Shown here: piece by piece, positions 15,737 through 24,681 of the stretch | Numbering within the stretch: position 1 is the first letter of the stretch | Layout: each line of letters begins with the position of its first letter | Assembly: GCF_001641695.1 (NCBI RefSeq) | Contig: NZ_LSEF01000059.1 | Location: 1-38,803 of the forward strand | Length of the DNA stretch: 38,803 nucleotides | Direction of reading: 5' to 3' | DNA from: Bradyrhizobium neotropicale | Lineage (GTDB): Bacteria > Pseudomonadota > Alphaproteobacteria > Rhizobiales > Xanthobacteraceae | Notes under the pieces: generated by a model | The model's database searches: none | Seen by the model: only the letters and a program-made list of their open reading frames with translations | Told to the model about the DNA's origin: nothing | Translations under genes and position numbers: made by a program

Positions 15737-15850
15737 TCATAATGCGAAATGGCTGGCGATGGTGAACACCGCCGTCGCGCAAAGGACCAGCATAGAAACC
15801 GCGCCGGCCACGCCGCGCGCGAGATCGGCTCGCGTCAGGTGTCTGGTCAT
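15737..15850 (-). CDS. 37-residue single-span membrane peptide
   Basis: A short gene with good signals: AAGGAG eight bases before the ATG at 15850 and a TGA at 15739-15737. The peptide has a basic N-terminus (MTRHLTRADLARG) and one hydrophobic helix (VAGAVSMLVLCATAVFTIAS). It sits just upstream of the tail-anchored 108-residue protein. No family is recognised; such small membrane proteins often modulate partners, which is only inference here. Confidence 0.6.
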   Translation of the reverse strand: MTRHLTRADLARGVAGAVSMLVLCATAVFTIASHFAL

Positions 15851-15955
15851 GATTCCGCTCCTTGGCTCTCAGGGAGAATGGCGGCGGTGGAGGTTGGTTC
15901 CTCGCCAAGGCCGTTATCCGCTCACGGTTGTGCGGGACGAGGTCGACACTCATCC

Positions 15956-15981
15956 GGAACCATTTGCTGTTCTTTCCCGTT
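15956..15981 (+). promoter_or_regulatory. EcfG-type general stress promoter
   Basis: GGAAC (15956-15960), 17 bases, CGTT (15978-15981) is a perfect match to the GGAAC-N16/17-CGTT consensus of the alphaproteobacterial general stress sigma factor EcfG. It lies 38 bp upstream of the ATG at 16020. Confidence 0.65.
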
Positions 15982-16019
15982 GCCGTGCCGACCTCGATAG
16001 CGAGGTGATCGAGGGACCC

Positions 16020-16454
16020 ATGCCGCTCATCCGCTATTTCATCTTCACGGGCGGCGTTCTGCTGGCGCTGCTGTTTCTGGTCGACCGCTACATGGACAGT
16101 CCCGAAAAAATTGCCGTCCAGGTCGGGCAGGATCCGGTCGTGCGGATTAATTCCGCACAAAGATGGCCCGAGAAGATCGTCTTCGACACCAGCGCGCCGC
16201 GAGTGCCGCCACCTTACGTCGCGGTGGTTGCAGCGCCTTCTGCACCTGCGCCGGATACGCAGGGCGGCACGCGTCAGGCGTTCGCGATGGCTGAGCAATC
16301 AGCCGGCGAGCCGAAGCGCGCCGCGCCGCCGACGCCGAACAAGCATGTCGCACAACAGCATCGCCGGCATCGGGCGCCGCGCACAATGCCGCGCGACCAG
16401 CCGATGCTCTATGGGCAGTTCTATGGTCCGCGCCTGTCAGCGGGCTGGTGGTGA
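16020..16454 (+). CDS. membrane-anchored proline-rich protein of unknown function
   Basis: 144 residues from the ATG at 16020, preceded by GAGGGA. One N-terminal membrane helix (IRYFIFTGGVLLALLFLVDR) anchors it. The rest is predicted disordered: proline- and alanine-rich, then basic (QQHRRHRAPR), ending with YGQFYGPRLSAGWW. Similar anchored proteins are common as hypotheticals in Bradyrhizobium. A perfect EcfG-type promoter upstream suggests induction in general stress or stationary phase, and a terminator follows. Confidence 0.75.
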   Translation: MPLIRYFIFTGGVLLALLFLVDRYMDSPEKIAVQVGQDPVVRINSAQRWPEKIVFDTSAPRVPPPYVAVVAAPSAPAPDTQGGTRQAFAMAEQSAGEPKRAAPPTPNKHVAQQHRRHRAPRTMPRDQPMLYGQFYGPRLSAGWW

Positions 16455-16511
16455 TTGGCGCCCTCGCGCGCGGCGCTGACCGATTAAACGCAGGTCAATA
16501 GATGCCGGATC

Positions 16512-16538
16512 ACATCCTCAGATATCGAGGATGTTTTT
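16512..16538 (+). terminator. intrinsic terminator
   Basis: ACATCCTC and GAGGATGT form a perfect 8-bp stem with a 7-base loop, followed by TTTT. It ends the 16020-16454 gene and insulates the TetR gene. Confidence 0.75.
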
Positions 16539-16565
16539 CGCGTTCACAACAGCGTGTCTTTATTC

Positions 16566-16581
16566 GGGAATAATCGTTCCC
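16566..16581 (+). promoter_or_regulatory. TetR operator, autoregulatory site
   Basis: GGGAATAATCGTTCCC, a nearly perfect 16-bp dyad matching the one at 17230 in front of the MFS gene. It immediately precedes a possible -10 (TATTAT, 16582-16587), where bound repressor would block RNA polymerase. Confidence 0.8.
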
Positions 16582-16593
16582 TATTATCCCGCA

Positions 16594-17214
16594 ATGCAAA
16601 AGAACCCCCTCCGATCGCAACCCGTTCTCCGTGCGCCCGGTCGTCCCCGGGAGTTCGACATGGATACCGCGCTCGACCGGGCAGTGCGGGTGTTTCGCGA
16701 GCGGGGCTACCATGCCACCTCGATCGGCGACCTCACCGCGGCGATGCGACTGGCCACCGGCAGCGTCTACAAGGCTTTCCGGGACAAACGTGCCGTGTTT
16801 CTCGCCGCCTTCGAGCGCTACACGGCGCGGCGGCAGGAGCAGACTCGAAGCGCCGCGGCCGAGGGCAACAACGGCCGGGAGCGGGTGCGCAACGTGCTTC
16901 GCTCCTATGTCGAGCACTCCCGGGGCAGCGAAGGGCGGCGCGGCTGCCTCGTCGTCGGCAGCGCGATCGAGTTGTCCGCGCTCGATTCCGAGATCGGAGC
17001 GCGTGTCATCGCGCAGCTCAGGAGCAACGAGAATTTCATCGCCAGCCTCATTCGCGAGGGCCAGGCCGACGGCTCGATTCCCGGCTCCGTCGCGGCCGAC
17101 GACACCGCGCGGCTGATGATCTGCATCACCCAGGGCCTGCGCGTCGTCGGCAAGGCGCGGCTGCCGCTCGAGGCCGACCGCCTCGTCGCGGTCGCGATGA
17201 AGCTGCTGGCCTGA
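16594..17214 (+). CDS. TetR/AcrR-family repressor of the adjacent MFS gene
   Basis: 206 residues from the ATG at 16594. The helix-turn-helix domain (about 15-65) shows DTALDRAVRVFRERGYHATS, then LATGSVYKAFRDKRAVF. The C-terminal part has RRGCLVVGSAIELS, a cysteine-containing block common in this branch. There is no Shine-Dalgarno before the ATG, and a possible -10 box ends only 6 bases upstream, so the mRNA may be leaderless. A start 21 codons upstream would lie within promoter and operator DNA. Matching dyads before this gene and the MFS gene indicate that it represses both. Confidence 0.88.
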   Translation: MQKNPLRSQPVLRAPGRPREFDMDTALDRAVRVFRERGYHATSIGDLTAAMRLATGSVYKAFRDKRAVFLAAFERYTARRQEQTRSAAAEGNNGRERVRNVLRSYVEHSRGSEGRRGCLVVGSAIELSALDSEIGARVIAQLRSNENFIASLIREGQADGSIPGSVAADDTARLMICITQGLRVVGKARLPLEADRLVAVAMKLLA

Positions 17215-17229
17215 ACCTTTGTCAAATTG

Positions 17230-17245
17230 GGGAATGATCATTCCC
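17230..17245 (+). promoter_or_regulatory. TetR operator before the MFS gene
   Basis: GGGAATGATCATTCCC is a perfect 16-bp palindrome, the sister of the site at 16566. It lies 19 bp before the MFS start codon. Confidence 0.82.
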
Positions 17246-17264
17246 GATTTCTGGAGACTTGTGA

Positions 17265-18461
17265 ATGACGATGAATGCCACGATCGACACTGCGCCGGAG
17301 ACGCGCGCGGTGTCGCAGCGACTGACCTTCCTGCTGGCTGCGGCCTGCGGCATGGTCGCCGCCAACATCTACTATGCCCAGCCGCTGATCGGCCCGATCA
17401 GCACCGCGCTCGGCCTGTCGCACGCCGCGGCGGGGCTGATCGTGACCATGACGCAGATCGGCTACGGCATCGGGCTGCTGCTGATCGTCCCGCTCGGTGA
17501 TCTCGTCGAGAGCCGCAAGCTGATCTGCTCCGTCATAATGCTCGGCGCCGCGGCGCTGCTCGCGGCCGCCTTCGCGACGCAGGCGCTGCCGTTCCTGACC
17601 GCCGCGCTCTTCATTGGTCTCGGCTCGGTCGCGGTGCAGATCATCATTCCCTACGCCGCACATCTCGCGCCGGAAGCCATTCGCGGCCGCGTCGTCGGCA
17701 ACGTCTCGACCGGCTTGATGCTCGGCGTCATGCTGGCACGGCCCGCCTCCAGCTTCGTCACCGCGGCGCTGTCGTGGCATGCCGTCTTCTTCGGCTCGAC
17801 GGCGCTGATGATCGCGCTCGCGACCGTGCTCTGGATGACGTTGCCGGAGCGCAGGCCCGTGGCGCGCATGCATTACGGCGCACTGCTGATGTCGATGCCG
17901 CATCTGGTGCGGACCACGCCGCTGCTCCGGCGTCGTGCGCTCTACCAGGCCTGCCTGTTCGCCGCCTTCAGCCTGTTCTGGACCGTGACGCCGCTCTTGC
18001 TCGCGAGCTCCGAATTCGGCTTGTCCCAGCGCGGCATCGCGCTGTTCGCGCTTGCCGGCGCCTCTGGTGTCGCCGCCGCGCCGATTGCCGGACGGCTCGC
18101 CGATCGCGGCCATAGCCGCATCGCGACTCTGATCTCGATGTTGCTGGTCGCGCTGGCCTTCCTGGTGGCGCATATCGACGTGGCCGGGTCGGGGCTAAAC
18201 CTTGCCTGCCTGGTCGTCGCCGCCGTCGCTCTCGATTTCGGCGTCCAGGGCAATGTGGTGTTGGGTTTCCGCGCCATCTTCGCGCTCGGGCCGGAGCATC
18301 GCAGCCGGCTCAACGGCCTCTATATGGCGACCTTCTTCACGGCCGGCGCCGCCGGGTCCGCCCTCGGCGCCTGGGCCTTCGCCCAAGGCGGCTGGATGCT
18401 GGCCTCCTGGATCGGCCTTGCCTTGCCTGTCGTGGCCCTGATCTATGCCGCCACGGAGTAG
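17265..18461 (+). CDS. MFS transporter, probable drug/efflux type
   Basis: 398 residues with about 12 predicted membrane helices. The early NIYYAQPLIGPISTALGLS and the loop GDLVESRKL (motif A region) match YnfM-like major facilitator exporters. It would export an unknown small molecule with proton exchange. The ATG at 17265 has GGAG nine bases upstream. It follows the TetR gene by 50 bp, and the perfect operator there suggests induction when the regulator binds a ligand, possibly also a substrate of this pump. Confidence 0.88.
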   Translation: MTMNATIDTAPETRAVSQRLTFLLAAACGMVAANIYYAQPLIGPISTALGLSHAAAGLIVTMTQIGYGIGLLLIVPLGDLVESRKLICSVIMLGAAALLAAAFATQALPFLTAALFIGLGSVAVQIIIPYAAHLAPEAIRGRVVGNVSTGLMLGVMLARPASSFVTAALSWHAVFFGSTALMIALATVLWMTLPERRPVARMHYGALLMSMPHLVRTTPLLRRRALYQACLFAAFSLFWTVTPLLLASSEFGLSQRGIALFALAGASGVAAAPIAGRLADRGHSRIATLISMLLVALAFLVAHIDVAGSGLNLACLVVAAVALDFGVQGNVVLGFRAIFALGPEHRSRLNGLYMATFFTAGAAGSALGAWAFAQGGWMLASWIGLALPVVALIYAATE

Positions 18462-18599
18462 GGCGGCGCGTCCGATTGTGCGCTGCGGTCGGTTTTACCA
18501 AGCCTTCGGCCAAGCTATTTCCGCCTCGCGATTTTGGCGCGGCTGTAGTACTTTGGTCGCAACATGACCTGGTTGAAAGCAGGCGGCAGGGGGAGGCTT

Positions 18600-19019
18600 A
18601 TGAGGCGTGCGGGACTGTTCGGCGTACCGCGGGTACGGCCATGGTCGTGGCAGGCATTTCTGCTCGGCTTTGCGACTGTGGCGGTGTCGGCCACGCTTCA
18701 GGGCATCTGCGTCGCGCTTGGTGCGCAGCTCTGGTTCGCGGCGTTCCTGCCCAGCATCTTCGTCGTCGGGATCGTGGCCGGTGCGCCGGCAGCTGCGGTC
18801 GCCGCTCTGCTCACCATTCCGCTGGTATGGTGGGCATTCATGCCGCCGTTCTTCGAGTTCAGCCCGTTGACCACCGTCTATGCGGATTCCATCAAGCTGT
18901 TCTTCCTGCTCGCCGTGCTCCTGATCGGCCTTGCCGATCTCTGCCGCGAGACGATGGCAATCGTCAGCCGCGGAGGAATGAGGCCGACAGGCGAGGGCGC
19001 GGCAACGAATCCGCAATAA
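18600..19019 (+). CDS. stand-alone DUF4118-like membrane protein
   Basis: 139 residues from the ATG at 18600, which has GGGGGAGG four to eleven bases upstream; an ATG at 18564 lacks such a box. Three to four membrane helices (AFLLGFATVAVSATLQGICV, FLPSIFVVGIVAGAPAAAVA, IKLFFLLAVLLIGLADL) follow the layout of the DUF4118 sensor region found at the front of KdpD-like and PAS histidine kinases. Here no kinase domain follows; the frame ends after a short tail. It may be a remnant of a kinase or an independent membrane protein. Confidence 0.65.
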   Translation: MRRAGLFGVPRVRPWSWQAFLLGFATVAVSATLQGICVALGAQLWFAAFLPSIFVVGIVAGAPAAAVAALLTIPLVWWAFMPPFFEFSPLTTVYADSIKLFFLLAVLLIGLADLCRETMAIVSRGGMRPTGEGAATNPQ

Positions 19020-19156
19020 TTGGGCTTCGCGCCGAGGGCGCGTTGCCTCGGCGCAACGGTCCGGCAACCATCCGCGCGCTTCTCGTGCGCCGCTAACTTT
19101 TCGCAAAACGTTTGGCCGCAGTTTCTCCCCCGGGAATGACGAGGGAGTTTTCGGAC

Positions 19157-19348
19157 ATGAACGGCCAGGCCATTTTGGAGAACGTGCGCCGCTACCGCGG
19201 AATCGCATCGCTGTATCGGCAGACCGCCGCGTTCCGGCCGCGCCAGAGCTGGTCGCTGCTGGAGCAGGCCACGGAGTGGGAAGCGCGCGCGATCGCGGAG
19301 CTGGAAGCCTATTTCGCCGCCCGCACGGACCTCGCGCTCGCTGCGTGA
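19157..19348 (+). CDS. small helical protein, copy 1 of a paralogous pair
   Basis: 63 residues from the ATG at 19157, with GAGGGAG about 9 bases upstream (an ATG at 19138 is possible). The core, LENVRRYRGIASLYRQTAAF then RPRQSWSLLEQA, is repeated in the protein at 30803. Charged, soluble, all-helical; no family name known to me. It is followed by 157 bp without a gene and then a 30-codon frame. Confidence 0.72.
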   Translation: MNGQAILENVRRYRGIASLYRQTAAFRPRQSWSLLEQATEWEARAIAELEAYFAARTDLALAA

Positions 19349-19505
19349 GTGTTAACCATCAGGCCGAACGTCAGCGACAAGACCGCCGACGTTCGCCGCG
19401 CAACGTGCGCCGGCAGCACCCGTGGTCTCTACGGAGTTACCCCGGCATACGGGTGTGATAGCAACGCCTCCGTCAGATTGCCTTGACGTCGGCAGGGGGC
19501 ACGCG

Positions 19506-19598
19506 ATGACCACCTTCAACCGCATCTTCACGACAGAGCGTCTGCTCCAGATCATCGTGATTCTGGCAGCGACGGTCGCCATGAAGCTGATGAGCTGA
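19506..19598 (+). CDS. possible 30-residue hydrophobic peptide
   Basis: ATG at 19506, stop TGA at 19596-19598. The peptide (MTTFNRIFTTERLLQ then IIVILAATVAMKLMS) has a basic-polar front and a hydrophobic helix. The upstream AGGGGGC is a fair ribosome-binding site. It converges on cbbR, with 3 bp between the stops. Size alone makes this uncertain. Confidence 0.4.
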   Translation: MTTFNRIFTTERLLQIIVILAATVAMKLMS

Positions 19599-19601
19599 AG
19601 A

Positions 19602-20579
19602 CTATCGCCGGCCGAATTCCGGCACATCGGGCAGATAGTTCGATCCCTCCGAGCCCAGAAAATCGAACATCGCCTGCGCCGGCGGCAGCAGCACCTTGTC
19701 GCTGCGGCGGATCACGTACCACTGCCGGACGATGGGCAGTCCGGCGACATCGAGCACGATGAGCCGGCCCTCCGCGAGCTCATGGGCGACCGTGTGCGCT
19801 GAGATGAAGGCGATGCCGAGTCCGGCGATCACCGCCTGCTTGATGGTCTCGTTGCTGCTCATCTCCATGCCGATGATCGGCTCGAGATCCGACTTCTGGA
19901 ACATGCCCTCCATCAGCGTCCGCGTGCCCGATCCCGGCTCACGGGTGAGGAAGGTCTCGTGCACGAGATCGGTCAGGCCGAGGCCGGCATCCTTCTCCAG
20001 CCAGTGCCCCTTGCGCGCGACGATGATGTGCGGATTGCCCCCGAGCTGACGCACGTCGACGCTGACGTCGGCCGGTGGCCTACCCATCACCGCGAAATCG
20101 AGATCGTAGCCGTGCATGGCCTCGCGGATGTCCTCACGGTTGCCGATGGTCAGCTTGATCTCGATCTTCGGATACCGCTTCGAGAACGCCGCGATCGCAT
20201 GCGGCACGAAGTACTTCGCGGTCGAGACCGCGCCGAGATGCACCGTGCCCCCGGTTCGCCCCGCGAGGAGGTCGAGCGCGCCCTGACAGTCCGCGATCGC
20301 GGCTTCGACGCGCTCGGCCAGCGCGAGCACTTCCTTGCCCGCTTCCGTCAGCAGCATGCCGTCGCCGGTCCGCTGCACCAGCGGCAAGCCGGCGAGGTCC
20401 TGAAGCTGCCGGAGCTGCTGCGTCACCGCCGGCTGGGTCAACCCGAGATGGCTGGACGCCGCCGTGACGCTGCCCTTGGCCGAGAGTGCCGCGAGTGAGC
20501 GCAGCTGCCGGATCGTCAGATGCCGGAGCTGGGTCGCGGCATGGCCAGGACCATTATAAGAAAATTCTTTGAGGCTCAT
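19602..20579 (-). CDS. cbbR: CbbR, LysR-type activator of the cbb operon
   Basis: 325 residues. The N-terminal winged helix-turn-helix (about 18-80) shows LTIRQLRSLAALSAKGSVTA and LGLTQPAVTQQLRQLQDLAG. The two-lobed effector domain (about 105-310) follows. CbbR proteins activate CO2-fixation operons in response to metabolites such as RuBP, ATP or NADPH. It is divergent from cbbF across 117 bp, the standard arrangement. The ATG at 20579 has no close ribosome-binding site and overlaps a dyad that is probably its own binding site, so it likely autoregulates. Confidence 0.93.
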   Translation of the reverse strand: MSLKEFSYNGPGHAATQLRHLTIRQLRSLAALSAKGSVTAASSHLGLTQPAVTQQLRQLQDLAGLPLVQRTGDGMLLTEAGKEVLALAERVEAAIADCQGALDLLAGRTGGTVHLGAVSTAKYFVPHAIAAFSKRYPKIEIKLTIGNREDIREAMHGYDLDFAVMGRPPADVSVDVRQLGGNPHIIVARKGHWLEKDAGLGLTDLVHETFLTREPGSGTRTLMEGMFQKSDLEPIIGMEMSSNETIKQAVIAGLGIAFISAHTVAHELAEGRLIVLDVAGLPIVRQWYVIRRSDKVLLPPAQAMFDFLGSEGSNYLPDVPEFGRR

Positions 20580-20601
20580 TATGAATAGAAATTTTCCTTA
20601 T
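20556..20601. promoter_or_regulatory. putative CbbR binding region
   Basis: ATAAGAAAATTC (20556-20567) and GAAATTTTCCTTAT (20588-20601) form an imperfect inverted repeat in an AT-rich island between cbbR and cbbF. The left half lies within the first codons of cbbR. LysR regulators bind such dyads near divergent promoters, and no strong -35/-10 pair is seen for cbbF, as expected for an activated promoter. Confidence 0.55.
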
Positions 20602-20696
20602 TAGGCCGGCCCTGTCAATCTCATCGTGCTGGGACGGACCGCACCGGCCTCTACGGGGAGGAAATGGAGGCGGCGCCAGCAAGGGGATGAGCGCAG

Positions 20697-21734
20697 ATGA
20701 CCGGGCAAATCAGGCTGGACGACCACCTTCAACGGTATTCTGAGACCGCGCCGCACGCTTTGGCGGTGGCGGCGGCAGTCGATGCCATCGCGGCAGGCTC
20801 ACTTGAGATCGCCGATCTCACCAGCACCGGGCAGCTCGCCGATGCCTCCGGCCTGACGACGGGCCGCAACAGCGACGGCGATCTCCAGCGCGATCTCGAT
20901 GTCCAGGCCGATGCGATCCTGCGCCGCTGCCTCGGCAAGCTGCCGATCGCGGCCCTCGCATCCGAAGAGATGCGCGAGCCGCAGATCGTCGATCGCGAGG
21001 GCAGGATCTGCGTCGCGATGGACCCGCTCGATGGCTCGTCCAACATCGACATCAACATGACGGTCGGCACGATCTTCTCGATCCTGCCGGCGCCGGATGA
21101 TCTCGCGCTCGCCTTTCATCAGCGCGGCTCGGCGCAGCTTGCGGCGGGGTTCATCACCTACGGCCCGCAGACCTCGCTGGTGCTGACGCTCGGCGACGGC
21201 GTCGACATTTTCACCCATGACCGCAAGTCCGGTTGCTTCCGCCTTGCGCGCGGCAACGTGCAGATCCCCGAGTCCTGCGAGGAGTTCGCGATCAACGGCT
21301 CCAACCGCCGGCACTGGGATCCGCCGGTGCGCGCCTTCATCGACGAATGCCTCGCCGGTGTCGAGGGGCCCGCCAATCACGACTTCAACATGCGATGGAT
21401 CGGCTCGCTGGTCGCTGAGGCCTACCGCATCCTCACCCGTGGTGGCGTCTTCCTCTATCCGTCCGATGCACGGCCCGGCTATGGCGACGGCCGCCTGCGC
21501 CTCACTTACGAAGCGCATCCAATGGCCTTCATCGTCGAGCAGGCCGGCGGCTCCGCCTCCACGGGGCGCGAACGCATCCTCGACCTTGCCGCGCGCGATC
21601 TGCATCAGCGCGTGCCCTTGATCATGGGCTCGAGCAACGAGGTACGCCGCGTCGAGGAACTTCATTGCGATCCGCTGCTGGTCGCGAGCGTTTCCGCCCC
21701 GCTGTTCGCGCGGCGCGGCTTCTTCCGGCTCTGA
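20697..21734 (+). CDS. cbbF: fructose-1,6-bisphosphatase, class I
   Basis: 345 residues. Removes the 1-phosphate of fructose 1,6-bisphosphate in the Calvin cycle; cbb enzymes of this group often also act on sedoheptulose bisphosphate. The metal site [14 protein letters not shown], the block [18 protein letters not shown], and the C-terminal [20 protein letters not shown] are all present. First gene of the cbb operon; cbbP starts 12 bp after its stop. The ATG at 20697 follows AAGGGG; an upstream ATG at 20664 meets a stop after eight codons. Confidence 0.95.
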   Translation: MTGQIRLDDHLQRYSETAPHALAVAAAVDAIAAGSLEIADLTSTGQLADASGLTTGRNSDGDLQRDLDVQADAILRRCLGKLPIAALASEEMREPQIVDREGRICVAMDPLDGSSNIDINMTVGTIFSILPAPDDLALAFHQRGSAQLAAGFITYGPQTSLVLTLGDGVDIFTHDRKSGCFRLARGNVQIPESCEEFAINGSNRRHWDPPVRAFIDECLAGVEGPANHDFNMRWIGSLVAEAYRILTRGGVFLYPSDARPGYGDGRLRLTYEAHPMAFIVEQAGGSASTGRERILDLAARDLHQRVPLIMGSSNEVRRVEELHCDPLLVASVSAPLFARRGFFRL

Positions 21735-21746
21735 GCGAGGTGACGC

Positions 21747-22622
21747 ATGTCCAGGAAGCATCCGATCATCTCCATCACCGGCTCCTCCGGAGCCGGCACC
21801 ACCTCGGTCAAGAAGACCTTCGAGCAGATCTTCTTCCGTGAGCGCGTCAACGCCGTCTACATCGAAGGCGACGCCTTCCATCGCTACGACCGCGCCGAGA
21901 TGCGCACGCAGATGGCGAAGGAAGCCGAGCGCGGCAACAAGCACTTCAGCCATTTCAGCCCCGAGACCAATTTGTTCGAGGAGCTGGAGCGGGCATTCCG
22001 CGACTATGGCGAGACCGGCGCCGCGGTGACGCGGCACTATGTCCACGACGCCGAAGAATCCGCGTTGCATGGTACAGCGCCCGGCACCTTCACCGAGTGG
22101 AAGCGGCTGCCTGAGAATTCGGACCTGTTGTTCTACGAAGGCCTGCACGGCGCGGTCGTCACCGACAAGGTCAATGTCGCGCGCTATGCCGATCTGAAGA
22201 TCGGCGTCGTCCCCGTCATCAATCTCGAATGGATCCAGAAGCTGCATCGCGATCGCAGCGCGCGAGGCTATTCCACAGAGGCCGTCACCGACACCATCCT
22301 GCGGCGGATGCCGGATTACATCCACTACATCTGCCCGCAATTCACCGAGACCGACATCAACTTCCAGCGCGTGCCGACGGTGGACACGTCCAATCCGTTC
22401 ATCGCGCGCTGGATCCCGACGCCGGACGAATCGATGGTCGTGATCCGCTTCAAGAATCCGCGCGGCATCGACTTCCCTTACCTGCTCTCGATGCTGCCGC
22501 ACAGCTGGATGTCGCGTGCCAACTCGATCGTCTGCCCGGGCGCAAAACTCGATCTGGCGATGCAGCTCATCCTGACGCCGCTGATCATGCAGCTCATCGA
22601 GCGCAAGCGAAGCCTGAAGTGA
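21747..22622 (+). CDS. cbbP: phosphoribulokinase
   Basis: 291 residues, the length of the bacterial octameric form. Phosphorylates ribulose 5-phosphate to RuBP, the CO2 acceptor. The P-loop GSSGAGTTS lies at about residues 12-20; the substrate regions EGDAFHRYD and [10 protein letters not shown] follow. GAGGTGA precedes the ATG at 21747. The bacterial enzyme is typically activated by NADH and inhibited by AMP (family knowledge). It lies 28 bp before cbbT. Confidence 0.96.
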   Translation: MSRKHPIISITGSSGAGTTSVKKTFEQIFFRERVNAVYIEGDAFHRYDRAEMRTQMAKEAERGNKHFSHFSPETNLFEELERAFRDYGETGAAVTRHYVHDAEESALHGTAPGTFTEWKRLPENSDLLFYEGLHGAVVTDKVNVARYADLKIGVVPVINLEWIQKLHRDRSARGYSTEAVTDTILRRMPDYIHYICPQFTETDINFQRVPTVDTSNPFIARWIPTPDESMVVIRFKNPRGIDFPYLLSMLPHSWMSRANSIVCPGAKLDLAMQLILTPLIMQLIERKRSLK

Positions 22623-22650
22623 TGCGCAACAACAACATCGGGAGCGTTTG

Positions 22651-24681
22651 ATGAACATCTCGGTTCATGCCGAAGCCGACCTCACTGCGGTCACGCATAG
22701 CGATCTCGCCAATGCTGTCCGCTTCCTCGCGGTCGACGCCATCGAAACCTCGCAGTCCGGCCATCCCGGCCTGCCCATGGGCATGGCGGACGTCGCAACC
22801 GTGCTGTTCTCGCGTTTCCTCAAATTCGACTCTGCGCATCCCAATTGGCCGGATCGCGACCGCTTCGTGCTGTCGGCGGGTCACGGCTCGATGCTGCTCT
22901 ATGCATTGCTGCATCTCACCGGCGGCGATGTCAGCCTCGATGACATCAAGGCGTTCCGGCAGTGGGGCTCGAAGACTCCGGGCCATCCCGAATATGGTCA
23001 CACGCCGGGCGTCGAGACCACGACGGGACCGCTGGGGCAGGGGATCGCGACCGCCGTCGGAATGGCGCTTGCCGAACGCATGGGCAATGCGCGGCATGGC
23101 GACGGCCTCGTCGATCACTTCACTTACGTGATCGCCGGCGACGGCTGCCTGATGGAGGGCATCAGCCAGGAGGCGATCTCGCTCGCCGGGCATCTCCAGC
23201 TTGGCCGCCTGATCGTGCTGTTCGACGACAACGGCATCTCCATCGACGGTCCGACCTCGCTTGCGACCTCGGATGACCAGCTCGCCCGCTTCGCTGCCTC
23301 GGGTTGGTCGGTGCGCCGTGTCGACGGGCACGATCCCGAGGCGATCGCGCAGGCGATCGCCGAAGAGCGCGAGACTGCACAGCCGTCGCTGATCGCCTGC
23401 CGCACCATCATCGGCTACGGTGCGCCGGACCGGCAGGGCACCGAGAAGGCGCATGGCGCTCCGCTCGGCACCGAGCAGACGGCTGCGGCGAGACGGACGC
23501 TCGGCTGGGACTATCAGCCCTTCGTGGTGCCGATCCCGGTTGCGAAGGCGTGGCGGATGATCGGACAGCGCGGACAAGTCGCACGCCTCGCCTGGCTCGA
23601 TCGCTATGAATGCGCGACGCCCGAGCAGCGCGAATTGTTCATCGAGGGCAAGGCGGTTGCCCTGCCGAGCGCCTATGCCCAGGCGTCGGCGAAACTGCGC
23701 GAGCGCTTTGCCACCGAGCGTCCGAAGATCGCGACGCGGCAGGCCTCGCAACAGGTGCTCGACGGCATTGCCGCGACGATTCCCGGCCTTGTCGGCGGCT
23801 CGGCGGATCTGACGCATTCGAACCTGACGCACGCCAAAGGCCAGGCTCCGGTCAAGCGCGGCGCGTTCGCCGGCGACTACATCCACTTCGGCATTCGCGA
23901 GCATGGCATGGCGGCGGCGATGAACGGGCTTGCGCTGCATGGCGGCTTCATCCCCTATGGCGGCACGTTCCTCGCCTTCTCCGACTACAGCCGGCCGGCC
24001 ATTCGCCTTGCCGCCTTGATGCGGCTGCGCATCATCCACGTGATGACCCATGACTCCATCGGTCTCGGCGAGGATGGTCCGACGCATCAGCCGGTCGAGC
24101 ATCTTGCCGCGCTGCGCGTCATTCCGAACCTGTTGGTGTTCCGCCCAGCCGACGCGGTCGAGACGCTGGAAGCCTGGGACTGCGCGCTCGAGGCGGAAAA
24201 TCGCCCCTCAGTGCTGTGCCTGTCGCGGCAGGCATTGCCGACCTTCCGTAGCGATGCGCGCGGCAGGAACCGCGTCGCGCGCGGCGCCTATCTCGTCGTC
24301 ACGCCGGACGGCGGCCGCGACGTCACGCTGATCGCGACCGGGTCGGAAGTATCGATCGCGCTGGAGGCGGCGCGCCTGCTGGCGACCGAGCATATCCGTG
24401 CCGCTGTGGTCTCGGCGCCCTGCTTCGCTCTGTTCGAGGAGCAGCCGGAGGATTACCGCGCCACTGTCCTCGGCACCGCGCCGCGCATCGGCATCGAAGC
24501 AGCGGTGCAGGGCGATTGGGCGCGGTGGCTCGGTGCCGACGGCGAGTTCATCGGCATGCGTGGCTTCGGCGCCTCGGCGCCGGCGCCGGTGCTGTACCGC
24601 GAATTCGGCATCACCCCGCAGAGCATTGCAGAGGCGGCCAGGCGCTCGGTCGCGCGTCGAAACGAGGGAAAAGAAGCATGA
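22651..24681 (+). CDS. cbbT: transketolase
   Basis: 676 residues, thiamine-diphosphate enzyme that transfers two-carbon units in the regeneration phase. Seen are the N-terminal [20 protein letters not shown], the ThDP/magnesium site [20 protein letters not shown] followed later by [11 protein letters not shown], and the pyrimidine-domain block [20 protein letters not shown]. The ATG at 22651 lies six bases after GGGAG; the TTG just before it is not preferred. Its TGA overlaps the ATG of the next gene by 4 bp (ATGA), implying coupling. Confidence 0.95.
   Translation: MNISVHAEADLTAVTHSDLANAVRFLAVDAIETSQSGHPGLPMGMADVATVLFSRFLKFDSAHPNWPDRDRFVLSAGHGSMLLYALLHLTGGDVSLDDIKAFRQWGSKTPGHPEYGHTPGVETTTGPLGQGIATAVGMALAERMGNARHGDGLVDHFTYVIAGDGCLMEGISQEAISLAGHLQLGRLIVLFDDNGISIDGPTSLATSDDQLARFAASGWSVRRVDGHDPEAIAQAIAEERETAQPSLIACRTIIGYGAPDRQGTEKAHGAPLGTEQTAAARRTLGWDYQPFVVPIPVAKAWRMIGQRGQVARLAWLDRYECATPEQRELFIEGKAVALPSAYAQASAKLRERFATERPKIATRQASQQVLDGIAATIPGLVGGSADLTHSNLTHAKGQAPVKRGAFAGDYIHFGIREHGMAAAMNGLALHGGFIPYGGTFLAFSDYSRPAIRLAALMRLRIIHVMTHDSIGLGEDGPTHQPVEHLAALRVIPNLLVFRPADAVETLEAWDCALEAENRPSVLCLSRQALPTFRSDARGRNRVARGAYLVVTPDGGRDVTLIATGSEVSIALEAARLLATEHIRAAVVSAPCFALFEEQPEDYRATVLGTAPRIGIEAAVQGDWARWLGADGEFIGMRGFGASAPAPVLYREFGITPQSIAEAARRSVARRNEGKEA

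Noticed and set aside
20799..22658. A 619-codon open frame opposite cbbF and cbbP
   Set aside because: Shadow of two certain genes; arginine- and histidine-rich antisense composition.
22594..24102. A 502-codon open frame opposite cbbT
   Set aside because: Shadow of transketolase, no recognisable domain.
24516..24677. Upstream part of the GAPDH frame
   Set aside because: Lies within cbbT; the Rossmann fold begins at the ATG at 24678.
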